From Candidatus Tectimicrobiota bacterium (GTDB lineage Bacteria; JACPUC01): a DNA stretch of 64,000 nt. Under the pieces are notes generated by a model. The model worked only from the letters and a program-made list of their open reading frames with translations. It ran no database searches and was not told the DNA's origin. The DNA lies in NCBI GenBank assembly GCA_016192455.1, contig JACPUC010000027.1, positions 1 through 64,000 on the forward strand, in the 5' to 3' direction. Positions 7,646 to 15,976 of the stretch are shown here, in pieces. Each line of letters opens with the position of its first letter. The stretch's first letter is position 1. Position numbers and translations under genes: made by a program.

Positions 7646-9070
7646 CTAGAAAATCTGCGCTTTCCACTTCTGCAGCGTCTTGTCCCGAAACTCCTTCTCG
7701 GCCCGCGCCACGAGGGGGAAGTCGCTCATCCACTCGTAGGGGCGGCAGGCGTCGATGACGGCGCGGGTGTTCAGTCCCTTGCGGTCCTTCGGGATGATGG
7801 GGTCCAGCGGCCCGCTCCACATGCGGCGCTTGATGTCGATATCGAGCTCCGGGTCGGAGCGGGTGCTGATGGCCCAGATGACCTGGTTCATGTCGGTGGG
7901 GTCGATGTCCTCGTCCACCACGATGACGTAGCGTCCCATGTAGGCCCCGCCGTGCGTCTGCGTGGCCGCCATGCCCGCTTGGGCGGCGTGGCCGGGGTAG
8001 CGCTGCTTGATGGCGACGACGATCCACATGCGCGTCGTGCCCGCCGGCTCGCACCACACCCCCCGCACATCCGGGATGCCGATGGACTCCAGCTCGTCCC
8101 AGATGAGGGCGGAGCGCATCAGCCCCTGGTAGACGCTGTTCTCGCACGGCGGGATGTGGTTCATGGAGCCGAGGATGATCGGGTCGTGGCGGTGCAGGAT
8201 GGTGTGGATCTTCACCACCGGCTCCGGCCGGGTGTGGCTGGCGTAGTAGCCGGTGAATTCGCCGAACGGCCCTTCCATGCGCAGGTCATCCGGCAGCATC
8301 TCCCCCTCCATGACGATCTCCGAGGCGGCCGGGATGGGGAGGCCGGTGAACGGCGCCTTGACGACCTCGTAGGGGTACCCCTTGATGCCGCCGACGTAGT
8401 CGTACTCGGTGAGGCCGTAGGGCAGCTCCAGGCTGGAGGCCGTCAGCAGGGCAGGATCATGGCCGAAGGAGACGGCCACCTTGCAGGGCTGGCCCTTGGC
8501 GAAGCACTTCTCGCGGTGGATCCGGCCGTGCTTGCCGGGGGACATGTAGACGAAGATGTGCTGCTCGTCGGCCAGCATCACCCGGTAGGTGCCGAGGTTC
8601 ACCCAGCCCTCCTCCGGGTCCCGCGTCACCACCACGTCGCCCGTGCCGATGTAGCGCCCGCCGTCCAGCGGGCACCACTTCGGCGCCGGGAACTTGAAGA
8701 CGTTCACCTCCTTGCCGCTCTGCACGTTTTCGAGAATCGGCCCGTCCGCCACAATCTTGTGGGGGATCGGCTCGATCGTCTTCACGTGGTCCTTCCAGTA
8801 GCGGACGAAATCCAGCGGGTGCTCGAACTCCTCCTTCACCCCCAGGGTAAGGGCGACGCGCCGCACCGAGCCCATGGCGTTGGTCAACACGCGGTAGCCC
8901 GCCGGGTAGTCCTTGATCTTGTCGAAGAGCAGCGCCGGACCGTTGCCGCGATGGTCCACGATCTCCGTGATGGCGCCGATCTCCAGGTTCCAATCGGCAT
9001 GCTCCAACAGCCGCAGCTCGCCGAGGTTCTTTGCTTTCTCGAGCCAGCTCCGTAGATCATCCGCCTCCAT
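7646..9070 (-). CDS. UbiD family (prenylated-FMN) decarboxylase
   Basis: 474 aa. The protein begins MEADDLRSWLEKAKNLGELRLL. It contains FPAPKWCPLDGGRYIGTGDVV and the highly conserved block EGPFGEFTGYY (about residue 270), which includes one of the catalytic acids of the UbiD family. UbiD enzymes use prenylated FMN made by UbiX to (de)carboxylate alpha,beta-unsaturated or aromatic acids; no ubiX is in the window. The ATG at 9070 is supported by GGAGG seven bases upstream. It is the first gene of the minus-strand operon, placed with a HyuA/HyuB/gamma carboxylase, so the pair may carboxylate and decarboxylate successive intermediates. The substrate is unknown, and 3-polyprenyl-4-hydroxybenzoate is unlikely in this context. 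Confidence 0.9.
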   Translation of the reverse strand: MEADDLRSWLEKAKNLGELRLLEHADWNLEIGAITEIVDHRGNGPALLFDKIKDYPAGYRVLTNAMGSVRRVALTLGVKEEFEHPLDFVRYWKDHVKTIEPIPHKIVADGPILENVQSGKEVNVFKFPAPKWCPLDGGRYIGTGDVVVTRDPEEGWVNLGTYRVMLADEQHIFVYMSPGKHGRIHREKCFAKGQPCKVAVSFGHDPALLTASSLELPYGLTEYDYVGGIKGYPYEVVKAPFTGLPIPAASEIVMEGEMLPDDLRMEGPFGEFTGYYASHTRPEPVVKIHTILHRHDPIILGSMNHIPPCENSVYQGLMRSALIWDELESIGIPDVRGVWCEPAGTTRMWIVVAIKQRYPGHAAQAGMAATQTHGGAYMGRYVIVVDEDIDPTDMNQVIWAISTRSDPELDIDIKRRMWSGPLDPIIPKDRKGLNTRAVIDACRPYEWMSDFPLVARAEKEFRDKTLQKWKAQIF

Positions 9071-9265
9071 AGGGCGCCTCCTCACGCACGCCTCTTGGGT
9101 TGACACCCGGGAGGTTCGCGCAACTGAAATTGACATTCAACGTGCCGTCACAACGCAGTCGCTCATTCTTTCCCAACCGCACTCCTACTGTCAATGCCCA
9201 GGGAACCGCGGCAGCCGCCCAGGCGGGAGGGCGGGCCCCACGTGGCCGGCTGGAACCCTGCCCTG

Positions 9266-9670
9266 CCCTGTCTGCGTCTCTGCGCCTCCGCGGTGAAATG
9301 GATGGCACCGCGGAGAGGCGGCGGACGCAGACAGGGGGGAACCACAGATGCACACGGATGCACACGGAGAAGAATAAGATCAGTGTTCATCTGCGTTCAT
9401 CCGTGGTTCTTGCATCCCGTGGTAGGGACGGTTCGCTAACTGCCCCTACGCTCTCTACGTCTCTGCTCCTCTGCGGTTCCATAGATTGCACCGCGGAGGC
9501 GCGGAGAACGCGGAGAAGGTGGGGAGGAACCACAGATGCACACCGATGCACACGGAGAAGAATTAAGATCAGTGACCATCTGTGTTTATCTGTGGTTCCT
9601 GTGTACCGCACGCAGACAGGCGGATGCACACGGAGAAGATCAGTCTCCATCTGGGTTCATCCGTGGTTCT
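9266..9670. repeat. Double-hairpin dispersed repeats, three units (block 1)
   Basis: Two full units (about 9266-9409 and 9451-9600) and one shorter unit (9601-9670). Each full unit is made of two adjacent imperfect palindromes. The first has arms of the CTGCGCCTCCGCGGTG / CACCGCGGAG type around a short loop. The second has arms of the AACCACAGATGCACACGGATG / CATCCGTGGTT type around a central AAGATCAGT. The same arrangement, including the short trailing unit, recurs at 12807-13016. No transposase is linked; they look like REP/MITE-type elements. Small open frames here are by-products of the repeat. Confidence 0.8.
9422..9449. repeat. GGGGCGGTTCG-type palindrome, copy 1
   Basis: GTAGGGACGGTTCG followed by CTAACTGCCCCTAC is an imperfect palindrome lying between units 1 and 2 of the repeat block. 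Related palindromes occur at 13030-13051 and 25133-25154. All are intergenic, consistent with a REP-like family. Confidence 0.55.
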
Positions 9671-9694
9671 GGCCTCCTGGTCACGCCGCCGGCC

Positions 9695-10285
9695 TCAGTA
9701 CGCCGGCGGCAGGATGGTGAGCTTCTCCGAGGCCTCGATGTGGCGCACGAAGCGGTACTTGTTCTCCGTCTTGTCCACGGTCATGACCGGGACATCCTCG
9801 TTCCCCTTCTCGACCTTGGCCACCAGCAACGAGGGCGCCGCGGTGGCGAACATAGCGCGCAGGGTTGACGCGAAGGCGTCGACATCGCGCACCGTCGCCA
9901 CGTCGTCGATCCCGCAGGCGCGCGCCGCGGCGGCGAGATCGGTGCGCCCGGCGGTCACCGTGGGCAGGCCGCAGGGGGAGTCGTAGGCGGCGTTGTCGAA
10001 GACGATGATCTTCAGGTTCGGCGGCTGCAGCTCGCCGACGCTGCAGAGCGCCCCGAGGTTGAGAAGGAGGCTGCCGTCACCGTCGAAGGCGAGGACGCGC
10101 CGCCGCGGCAGCGCCAGCGCCAGGCCGAGCGCCATCGGCGTCACCCCGCCCATGAAGACGCCGTAGAGGTTCTGCGGCCGGTCCCCCTGGGCGTGCCACT
10201 CCACCATGTTGCCGCCGACGCTCGTCACCACCAGCTCGTCGGTCACCAGGCGCGCCAGCATTTCCATGCACCGTAGGCGTCTCAT
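9695..10285 (-). CDS. ThDP-dependent decarboxylase, C-terminal (cofactor-binding) subunit; sulfopyruvate/phosphonopyruvate decarboxylase-like
   Basis: 196 aa. The ThDP/Mg-binding motif is present as FDGDGSLLLNLGALCSVGEL, running from GDG to the conserved Asn, and is followed by LKIIVFDNAAYDS, the usual core of the C-terminal half of ThDP enzymes. Length and two-gene organisation match the ComE subunit of sulfopyruvate decarboxylase and split phosphonopyruvate decarboxylases. The ATG at 10285 overlaps the stop of the N-terminal subunit gene (ATGA), so the two are translationally coupled. The substrate could be another 2-oxoacid; sequence alone does not decide. Confidence 0.82.
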   Translation of the reverse strand: MRRLRCMEMLARLVTDELVVTSVGGNMVEWHAQGDRPQNLYGVFMGGVTPMALGLALALPRRRVLAFDGDGSLLLNLGALCSVGELQPPNLKIIVFDNAAYDSPCGLPTVTAGRTDLAAAARACGIDDVATVRDVDAFASTLRAMFATAAPSLLVAKVEKGNEDVPVMTVDKTENKYRFVRHIEASEKLTILPPAY

Positions 10286-10779
10286 CGCACCGCCTCCCCG
10301 CTGAACAGCAGCGCCACCGGCGCCTTCGACAGCGTCAGCGACGTCTGCGCCTCGACGATGGAGCGGCGGATGTCGGCGCTGCGCTCCACCTTGCGGTACT
10401 GCAGGCGCAGCGCCTGGATCACCGGCTCGGTGGACCAGCCCATCGCCACGGACCAGTAGAACGGGTCGCCGAGGGTGCCGCGGTGGCTGATGCACAGGAG
10501 GAACGGCGTGCCGAAAAGGCTCAGGCGTGAGAGCGCATCGCAGGCTACCATCATGCCGGACGCTTCGGTGAGCATCACCGGCCGCTTGCCGCCCAGCCAG
10601 GCGCCGGCGCAGGCCGCCACGCCCACCGCCTCGTTCACCACCGGCACGTGGATGAAGTCGGGGTCGGCCATGACGCGCTCGGCCACGTTCCACAGCCAGC
10701 CATCCGGCAGGAACGCCGCAAAGTTGATCCCCGCCTCCTTGAAACCCCGCATCACTTCATCAACCGCTGCCGCTTTCAT
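10282..10779 (-). CDS. ThDP-dependent decarboxylase, N-terminal (pyrimidine-binding) subunit; sulfopyruvate/phosphonopyruvate decarboxylase-like
   Basis: 165 aa. The region FAAFLPDGWLWNVAERV...FIHVPVVNEAVGVAACAGAWLGGKRPVMLTEASG has the layout of the pyrimidine-binding domain, with the catalytic Glu of VNEAVG. This is as in ComD of sulfopyruvate decarboxylase. The ATG at 10779 has GGGAG nine bases upstream; further in-frame codons upstream lack coding character. It forms one enzyme with the overlapping downstream gene and is divergent from the flavoprotein gene at 11117. A 2-oxoacid is decarboxylated; sulfonate or phosphonate chemistry is plausible given the nearby TauT/NitT-type importer but not shown. 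Confidence 0.8.
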   Translation of the reverse strand: MKAAAVDEVMRGFKEAGINFAAFLPDGWLWNVAERVMADPDFIHVPVVNEAVGVAACAGAWLGGKRPVMLTEASGMMVACDALSRLSLFGTPFLLCISHRGTLGDPFYWSVAMGWSTEPVIQALRLQYRKVERSADIRRSIVEAQTSLTLSKAPVALLFSGEAVR

Positions 10780-10890
10780 GCCCCGTTCTCCCTGCGGGAT
10801 GGTGCCGCGCTGCCCTTCTATCCGGCGCCTGCCGCTCGTCGCGGTAGCCTCCGGTCGAGGGTCGGCGCCGGATTTTCCCATCCGACGGTG

Positions 10891-10919
10891 TTGGAAAACC
10901 GCCGGTGGTCTGCTAGAGT
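10891..10919 (+). promoter_or_regulatory. Candidate sigma-70-type promoter for the flavoprotein gene
   Basis: TTGGAA (10891-10896), a 17-base spacer and TAGAGT (10914-10919), the latter preceded by TGC as in extended -10 promoters. It lies in the 337-base divergent region between the ThDP decarboxylase genes (minus) and the flavoprotein (plus), about 195 bases before the flavoprotein ATG. No other coding sign is seen in that gap. Confidence 0.4.
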
Positions 10920-11116
10920 ACCTCACCCTGCTCTCGGAAGCCAGCGGCCGGCGCCGCCCGGCGGGCGTTGCTGGAGCAGCCGAAGCTGAGGCGGGGGAGA
11001 CCGCACTCGAGCCGGCAGGAGAGGCTGAGGCATTTCCGCCCTCTCGTCGTGAAGCCGCCTATGGGGCCGGCGTGCCGCCTCGCATCGTTCGCATCCTGAG
11101 AGGCGTGAGGGAGACC

Positions 11117-12763
11117 ATGCACGAGATCACCACGGACATCCTCGTCATCGGCGGCGGTCTGGCGGGCTGCCAGGCCGCGGTGCGGGCGCGCCAGCTCGGC
11201 TGCGAGGTGGCGGTGATGGAGAAGTCGTACATCCACCACAGCGGCGCGGCCTGCATGGGGCTGAAGGACATGGTGGTCTACCTGCCAGGCATCAACACGA
11301 AACAGTCCGAGATGGCGCTGCAGAAGCGCGCCACCCACGGCCTCAACGACGAGACGATGTGCGAGCTCATCCTCGACGGCGGCGCCGCCCTGGTCGATCG
11401 TCTCGAATCGTGGGGCATCCAGGTGCGCAACGACGAGGGGGAGCTGGTCTACGACCAGTCCATGTTCGGCGGCTGCAACCTCTACATCTGGAACGGCAAG
11501 TACCTGAAGAAGGGGCACGCGCGGCAGGTGAAGAAGAGCGGCGCGCACGTCTTCAACCGCGTCATGATGACCGATCTGCTGGTGGAAGACGGCGCCGTGG
11601 TGGGAGCAGTGGGGTTCCACACGCGCAGCGGCGAAGCCATGGTCTTTCACGCCAAGGCGACGATCCTGGCTTCGGGCGACTGCGTGCGCATGTACCAGGC
11701 GCCGGCCGGCGAGAACTTCAACCGCTGGCGCAACCCCTACCATACCGGCGACGGCTATGCCGCGGCGCTGCGGGCCGGCGCCCGCCTGAAGCACATGGAG
11801 TTCGTGCAGGGCACCCTGGTGCCGAAGGATTTCACGGCGCCGGGGATCAACGCCTTCATCGGCGTCGGCGCGAAGCTCTACAACGCCCGCGGCGAACGCT
11901 TCATGGGGGAGTACGCCGGCGAGCGCATGGAGAAGTCGCCCCGCCAGCTCCTTGCCTACGCCGTCTTCAGCGAGATCAAGGAGGGACGCGGCCCCATCTT
12001 CATGGATTTCCGCGACCTCGACCGGGCGCGCTTCGACCTCGTTATGCGCGGCTTCGAGAATGAGAAGCCGACCTACTTCACCTACTTCAAGGAGCGCCAC
12101 ATCGACCTGAAGTCCGGCATGATGGAGCTCGAAGTCTCCGAACCGTACTCGCGCGGCGAGCTGACGGGAGGCGTCGACGTTGACAGCACCTTCGGGCTGA
12201 CCCTGCCGGGACTCTTCGGCGTCGGCGACGCCACCGCCTACGGGAGCTGGTCGGCCGCCTCGGGCGCCATGATCCTGGGCTGGGAGGGGGCGGCCCGCGC
12301 CTGCGCTTACGCCCAGGGCCTGCACGCCGCGCCGCGCCCCTCGACGGCGACGGTGGCGGCGGCCCTCGACCGTCTGGAGGGGCCGGGACGCAGGCCGCCG
12401 GGCATGGAGCTTGCCGAGATCGAGCGCAACCTGCAGCGCATCATGACTTCGTATGCCGGCTACGAGCGCAACGAGACCAGCCTGCGCGTCGGCCTCGAGC
12501 GCATCCGCAAGCTGCAGCGCCTGGCGGAAACGGAGGTCGGGGCGCGCGACGTGCGCGAGCGCGTCAAGGCGCACGAGATTCTCAACATGCTGGAGGTGGC
12601 CGAAACCATCATCCTGGCGGCGAAGGAGCGCAAGGAATCGCGCATGTTCCTGAACCACCGCCGGACGGATTACCCCGAGCGCGATGACAAGCGCTGGCTG
12701 AAGCATCTGTTGGTCCAGAAGCAGGCCGGCAGGGTGGTGGTGAGTGAGCGCGCGGTGGGGTGA
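11117..12763 (+). CDS. FAD-dependent oxidoreductase, fumarate reductase/adenylylsulfate reductase alpha-like
   Basis: 548 aa. The N-terminal dinucleotide fold TTDILVIGGGLAGCQAAVRA binds FAD. It is followed by the FAD_binding_2-type capping region, with LASGDCVRMYQAP near 190 and GVGDATAYGSWSAASGAMILGW near 385. A C-terminal helical domain (from about 435) resembles the succinate dehydrogenase/AprA C-terminal domain. The ATG at 11117 follows GAGGGAGACC. AprA-type partners (a two-cluster ferredoxin AprB) are not adjacent, so the electron acceptor is unknown. The gene is divergent from the ThDP decarboxylase and 420 bases upstream of an ABC importer. It may oxidise or reduce an intermediate of the same pathway. 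Confidence 0.8.
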   Translation: MHEITTDILVIGGGLAGCQAAVRARQLGCEVAVMEKSYIHHSGAACMGLKDMVVYLPGINTKQSEMALQKRATHGLNDETMCELILDGGAALVDRLESWGIQVRNDEGELVYDQSMFGGCNLYIWNGKYLKKGHARQVKKSGAHVFNRVMMTDLLVEDGAVVGAVGFHTRSGEAMVFHAKATILASGDCVRMYQAPAGENFNRWRNPYHTGDGYAAALRAGARLKHMEFVQGTLVPKDFTAPGINAFIGVGAKLYNARGERFMGEYAGERMEKSPRQLLAYAVFSEIKEGRGPIFMDFRDLDRARFDLVMRGFENEKPTYFTYFKERHIDLKSGMMELEVSEPYSRGELTGGVDVDSTFGLTLPGLFGVGDATAYGSWSAASGAMILGWEGAARACAYAQGLHAAPRPSTATVAAALDRLEGPGRRPPGMELAEIERNLQRIMTSYAGYERNETSLRVGLERIRKLQRLAETEVGARDVRERVKAHEILNMLEVAETIILAAKERKESRMFLNHRRTDYPERDDKRWLKHLLVQKQAGRVVVSERAVG

Positions 12764-12806
12764 AAGCGCCGCGGCGGCAGGCGACAGGCCGGAAGGCTGT
12801 CCTCCC

Positions 12807-13016
12807 ATCTCTGCGCTCTCTGCGCCTCTGCGGTGAAATGGAGTGCACCGCGGAGACGCGGAGGACGCAGAAGAGGGGGGAGGAACCACGGATGAACACC
12901 GATGCACACGGATAAGAATAAGATCAGTGTTCATCTGTGTTTATCTGTGGTTCCTGTGCACCGCACGCAGACAGGCGGATGCACACGGACACGATCAATG
13001 TTCATCCGTGGTTCTT
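12807..13016. repeat. Double-hairpin dispersed repeats, two units (block 2)
   Basis: A full unit (about 12807-12956) and a short trailing unit (12957-13016) closely match the second and third units of the block at 9266-9670. The first palindrome again carries CTGCGGTGAAATG and CACCGCGGAGACG; the second carries GGAACCACGGATGAACACC and ATCTGTGGTTCC. The block sits between the flavoprotein gene and the next binding-protein gene, so the two repeat blocks bracket the ThDP decarboxylase-flavoprotein pair. Confidence 0.8.
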
Positions 13017-13029
13017 ACCTCCCCTGGTT

Positions 13030-13051
13030 GGGGCGGGGTGCGAACCGCCCC
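13030..13051. repeat. GGGGCGG-type palindrome, copy 2
   Basis: GGGGCGGGGTGCGAACCGCCCC directly follows repeat block 2, as a related palindrome lies within block 1 at 9422-9449. Just after it, 13053-13075 matches 134-156 near the IS110 tail in 22 of 23 bases. The remainder up to the next gene (13076-13185) shows only the ribosome binding site. Confidence 0.5.
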
Positions 13052-13185
13052 GACGGTCGATGGGCTGGAAGCCTGGCCTACCGGCCTGGCGGCGCGGTGA
13101 TGTAGCAGCCGGCGAGGAGAGCTGCACCGGGCTAAGGGAGAGCAAGTCCCGCTCTCAGGGTGCGTCATACAAGAGGAGGAGCGTC

Positions 13186-14202
13186 ATGAAGAGAGTGGTG
13201 CGTGGTGTCTCTGTCCTGCTGGCGTTGGTGGCCCTGCTTGCCGGCGGCGCGGCGGGGCATTGGGGGTTCGGCGTCGCCCAGGCCGCCGAGCCGGTGACGT
13301 TCCGCATCGGCACCGCAATCCCGGACTATGCTTACGCCTTCTTCACGGAGCGTCCGGACATCCTGAAGCACTACGGCAAGAGCTACAAGATCGAGTGGGT
13401 GAAGTTCACCGGCTCGGGCGGCGCCCTGTCGGCCTTCGCGGCCAAGAAGGTTGACCTGTCGATCATGACCATCCTCCCCCTCATCAACGCCGCCACGAAG
13501 TACCGCCTCGACTTCAAGGTCATCCACTCGCAGCAGGATCACGGCGTGGACGGCCACTTCGCCACCACCTTCATGGCGCGGGCCGACTCCGGCGTCCGGC
13601 GCGCCGAGGACCTGAAAGGGAAGATCGCCGGCGTCAACGTGCGCGGCGGGGTGCTCGACCTGGCCCTGCGCATCATGCTCATGAAGCACGGCCTGAAGCC
13701 CGACAGCGATGTGACCATCGTGGAGGGCCAGTTCCCCCACCTGGGTGCGATGATCCGGGACAAGAAGATCGACCTCGGCTCCATCATCCAACCCTTCTAC
13801 TCGCGCGAGCAGAAGAAGGGCGGCCTCATCGACGTTTTCACCACCGTCGATGCCTTCGAGACCGCGCAGCCACTCTCCTTCCGCGCCGCCCACGGCTCGG
13901 TGCTGAAGGAGCATGCCGCGGCGGTGCGGGATTACGTCGACGACTATCTTCGCACCATTGCCTGGGGCCACGACCACCGCGAGGAGGCCGTCCGGGCCTA
14001 CTCGAAGACCTGGAAGATTCCTGAAGAGACGCTGATGGATTACTTCCTGACGAAGAAGGACACGCTCTATCGGCGCGACGGCGTCGTCGACGTGACTCTC
14101 CTGCAGAAAGTGGTCGAGACCCTGGTGAGGACCGGCTTCCTGAAAGAGTCGGTCGATGTTTCCAAGTACGTCGATCTGTCGTTCCTGCCGGCTAAACGGT
14201 AA
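13186..14202 (+). CDS. ABC transporter substrate-binding protein, NitT/TauT type
   Basis: 338 aa. A signal peptide (Lys-Arg start, hydrophobic stretch VLLALVALLAGGAAG, cleavage near AQAAEP) precedes a binding-protein fold beginning VTFRIGTAIPDYAYAFFTERPDILKHYG. The middle contains LKGKIAGVNVRGGVLDLALRIMLMKHGL, typical of NitT/TauT/SsuA-like proteins. The ATG at 13186 has AGGAGGAG six to seven bases upstream. It heads the plus-strand run of ATPase and two permeases and is their natural partner. The ligand is not predictable. Confidence 0.87.
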   Translation: MKRVVRGVSVLLALVALLAGGAAGHWGFGVAQAAEPVTFRIGTAIPDYAYAFFTERPDILKHYGKSYKIEWVKFTGSGGALSAFAAKKVDLSIMTILPLINAATKYRLDFKVIHSQQDHGVDGHFATTFMARADSGVRRAEDLKGKIAGVNVRGGVLDLALRIMLMKHGLKPDSDVTIVEGQFPHLGAMIRDKKIDLGSIIQPFYSREQKKGGLIDVFTTVDAFETAQPLSFRAAHGSVLKEHAAAVRDYVDDYLRTIAWGHDHREEAVRAYSKTWKIPEETLMDYFLTKKDTLYRRDGVVDVTLLQKVVETLVRTGFLKESVDVSKYVDLSFLPAKR

Positions 14203-14240
14203 GGGAGCGCGGCTCGGGTGACCTGCTGGAAATCGCCGTC

Positions 14241-15038
14241 ATGAATTCGGCAAAGGTGGAGATCCGCGACGTCACCAAGGCCTTCCGGTCGACGGGAGGC
14301 TCGCAGGTGACGGCGCTGGCGGGCATCTCGCTGCGCATTCCGGAGAACGAGTTCCTCACCGTCGTGGGGCCGAGCGGCTGCGGCAAGAGCACCCTCCTCT
14401 ACATCATCGGCGGCTTCCTGAAGGCGACGCGCGGCGAGGTGCTGGTGAACGGCGTGCCGGTGACCGGCCCGGGGGCGGATCGCGGCATCGTCTTCCAGAA
14501 GTACTCCCTCTTCCCCTGGCGCACGGTGATGCAGAACATCACCTACGGCCTCGAGGAGCAGGGAGTGCCGCGCGCCGAGCGCCAGGAGATCGCCCGCTCC
14601 TACCTGCGGCTCATGCGCCTCGAGGGCTTCGAGCGCGCCTACCCGCGCGCCCTCTCCGGCGGCATGCAGCAGCGCGTCGCCCTGGCCCAGACGCTCGCCT
14701 GCGAGCCCGACATCATCCTCATGGACGAGCCCTTCGGCGCCCTCGACGCGCAGACCCGCAAGCTCATGCAGGTGGAGCTGCTGCGCCTCTGGGAGCAGCG
14801 CCGCACGACGATCATCTTCGTCACCCACGACGTCGAGGAGGCGATCTACCTCGGCACCCGCGTCATCGTCATGACGGCGCGGCCCGGCACGGTGAAGCAC
14901 GATGAACCCATCGCCTTGAACATCGCGCGCGACAAGGAGGACTACATGCTGAACCGCGCCTTCATGGAGCTGAAGATGCGCATCTGGCTGAACGTCAAGG
15001 AAGAGGTCGAGCGCTACGGTGAGGTTGCCCGCTCGTAA
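14241..15038 (+). CDS. ABC transporter ATP-binding protein, NitT/TauT type
   Basis: 265 aa. Walker A GPSGCGKST (about residue 44), Q-loop in VFQKYSLFPWRTV, signature LSGGMQQR and Walker B IILMDEPFGALDAQTR are all present, followed by the switch His in FVTHDVEEAIYLG. The block LFPWRTVMQNI is typical of TauB/SsuB/NrtD-type ATPases. It lies 38 bases after the binding-protein gene and 166 bases before the first permease, so it is the motor of this importer. All catalytic residues are intact. Confidence 0.93.
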   Translation: MNSAKVEIRDVTKAFRSTGGSQVTALAGISLRIPENEFLTVVGPSGCGKSTLLYIIGGFLKATRGEVLVNGVPVTGPGADRGIVFQKYSLFPWRTVMQNITYGLEEQGVPRAERQEIARSYLRLMRLEGFERAYPRALSGGMQQRVALAQTLACEPDIILMDEPFGALDAQTRKLMQVELLRLWEQRRTTIIFVTHDVEEAIYLGTRVIVMTARPGTVKHDEPIALNIARDKEDYMLNRAFMELKMRIWLNVKEEVERYGEVARS

Positions 15039-15138
15039 GACGTTTGCCTTCTGCATTCCCGTTCGAGCTTGGTGTCGTGAGGAGTGAAATTGGGGCTGGG
15101 GGAGGTGAGGGGGGACCCTTGCTCCCTCGCGGTCCCCT

Positions 15139-15185
15139 CCCTCACCCTCACCCTCTCCCAGTGGGAGAGGGGTTGGGGGTGAGGG
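15139..15185. repeat. CCCTCACC.../...GGTGAGGG palindrome between ATPase and permease genes
   Basis: A long imperfect stem: CCCTCACCCTCACCCTCTCCC pairs with GGGAGAGGGG...GGGGGTGAGGG around AGT. It fills much of the 166-base gap inside the importer operon. Such pyrimidine/purine palindromes are common dispersed intergenic elements in GC-rich genomes. Here it could lower expression of the permeases relative to the ATPase. Confidence 0.6.
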
Positions 15186-15204
15186 ACGACGCAAGGAGCG
15201 TTCG

Positions 15205-15969
15205 ATGCCGGCGCTGCGCAAGATCGTTGTCCGCTTCCTGCCGCTCCTGCTCGTGTTCGGCGCCTGGGAGGCGCTCACCGCGCCGCGCCTCATCCCGGAG
15301 GACTTCATTCCCCGCTTCGCACACGTGCTGAGGGCGCTGGGCGACCTCCTCTCCTCGGCGGAGTTCTACGGGCATGCCGCCGCCTCGTTCTCTCGCGTCT
15401 TCATCGGCCTCACCATCAGCATCATCGCGGGGGTGGCGCTCGGCATCGGCATGGCGTGGTACCGCTGGGTGAAGCGCTTCTGCGAGCCCCTCGTGGTCCT
15501 CAGCTATCCGATTCCGAAGCCCGCCATCATCCCGGTGTTCATCATCTGGCTCGGCATCGGCGACCTCTCGAAGATCGCCGTCATCGCCCTGGGGTGCGTG
15601 GTGCCGATCATCATCTCCTCCTACAACGCCACCCTCAGCGTCGATCGCTACCTCGTCTGGTCGGCGTTGTCGAAGGGGACGAGCGAGCGGCGGCTCCTGC
15701 GCAAGGTGATCTTCCCCGCCTCCCTGCCGCGCATCGCCGTCGCCATCCGCGTCGCCATCGCCGTGGCCTTCATCCTCCTCGTCAGCTCGGAGTTCATCGC
15801 CGCCAACACCGGCCTCGGCTATCTGACGTTCTCGTATGGGTCCGTTGGGTCGAACGATTACATGTTCGCCACCATCTTCCTCATCGTCGCGGTGGGCTTC
15901 TCCGCCGATCGCGGCTACGCGGCGGTGATGCAGCGCGTGCTCGCCTGGCACGAGTTCGGCGAGCTGTAG
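15205..15969 (+). CDS. ABC transporter permease, NitT/TauT type (first of two)
   Basis: 254 aa inner-membrane protein with an N-terminal segment KIVVRFLPLLLVFGAWEAL and about five further hydrophobic helices. The cytoplasmic coupling loop of BPD_transp_1 permeases is visible near WSALSKGTSERRLLRKVIFPASLPRI, a variant of the EAA motif. The start ATG follows CAAGGAGCG. It is seven bases from the second permease gene, so the channel is probably a heterodimer rather than the homodimer usual for TauC/SsuC. Confidence 0.9.
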   Translation: MPALRKIVVRFLPLLLVFGAWEALTAPRLIPEDFIPRFAHVLRALGDLLSSAEFYGHAAASFSRVFIGLTISIIAGVALGIGMAWYRWVKRFCEPLVVLSYPIPKPAIIPVFIIWLGIGDLSKIAVIALGCVVPIIISSYNATLSVDRYLVWSALSKGTSERRLLRKVIFPASLPRIAVAIRVAIAVAFILLVSSEFIAANTGLGYLTFSYGSVGSNDYMFATIFLIVAVGFSADRGYAAVMQRVLAWHEFGEL

Positions 15970-15976
15970 GGGCGCC

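Noticed and set aside
9100-9720. Overlapping open frames rich in phrases like DAHRCTRRRI in the repeat block
   Set aside because: They are translations of palindromic repeat DNA; the same phrases appear in several frames and on both strands.
10913-12934. 673-codon open frame antisense to the flavoprotein
   Set aside because: Covered by a gene with clear FAD motifs, and it runs through repeat block 2, so its start is in repeat DNA.
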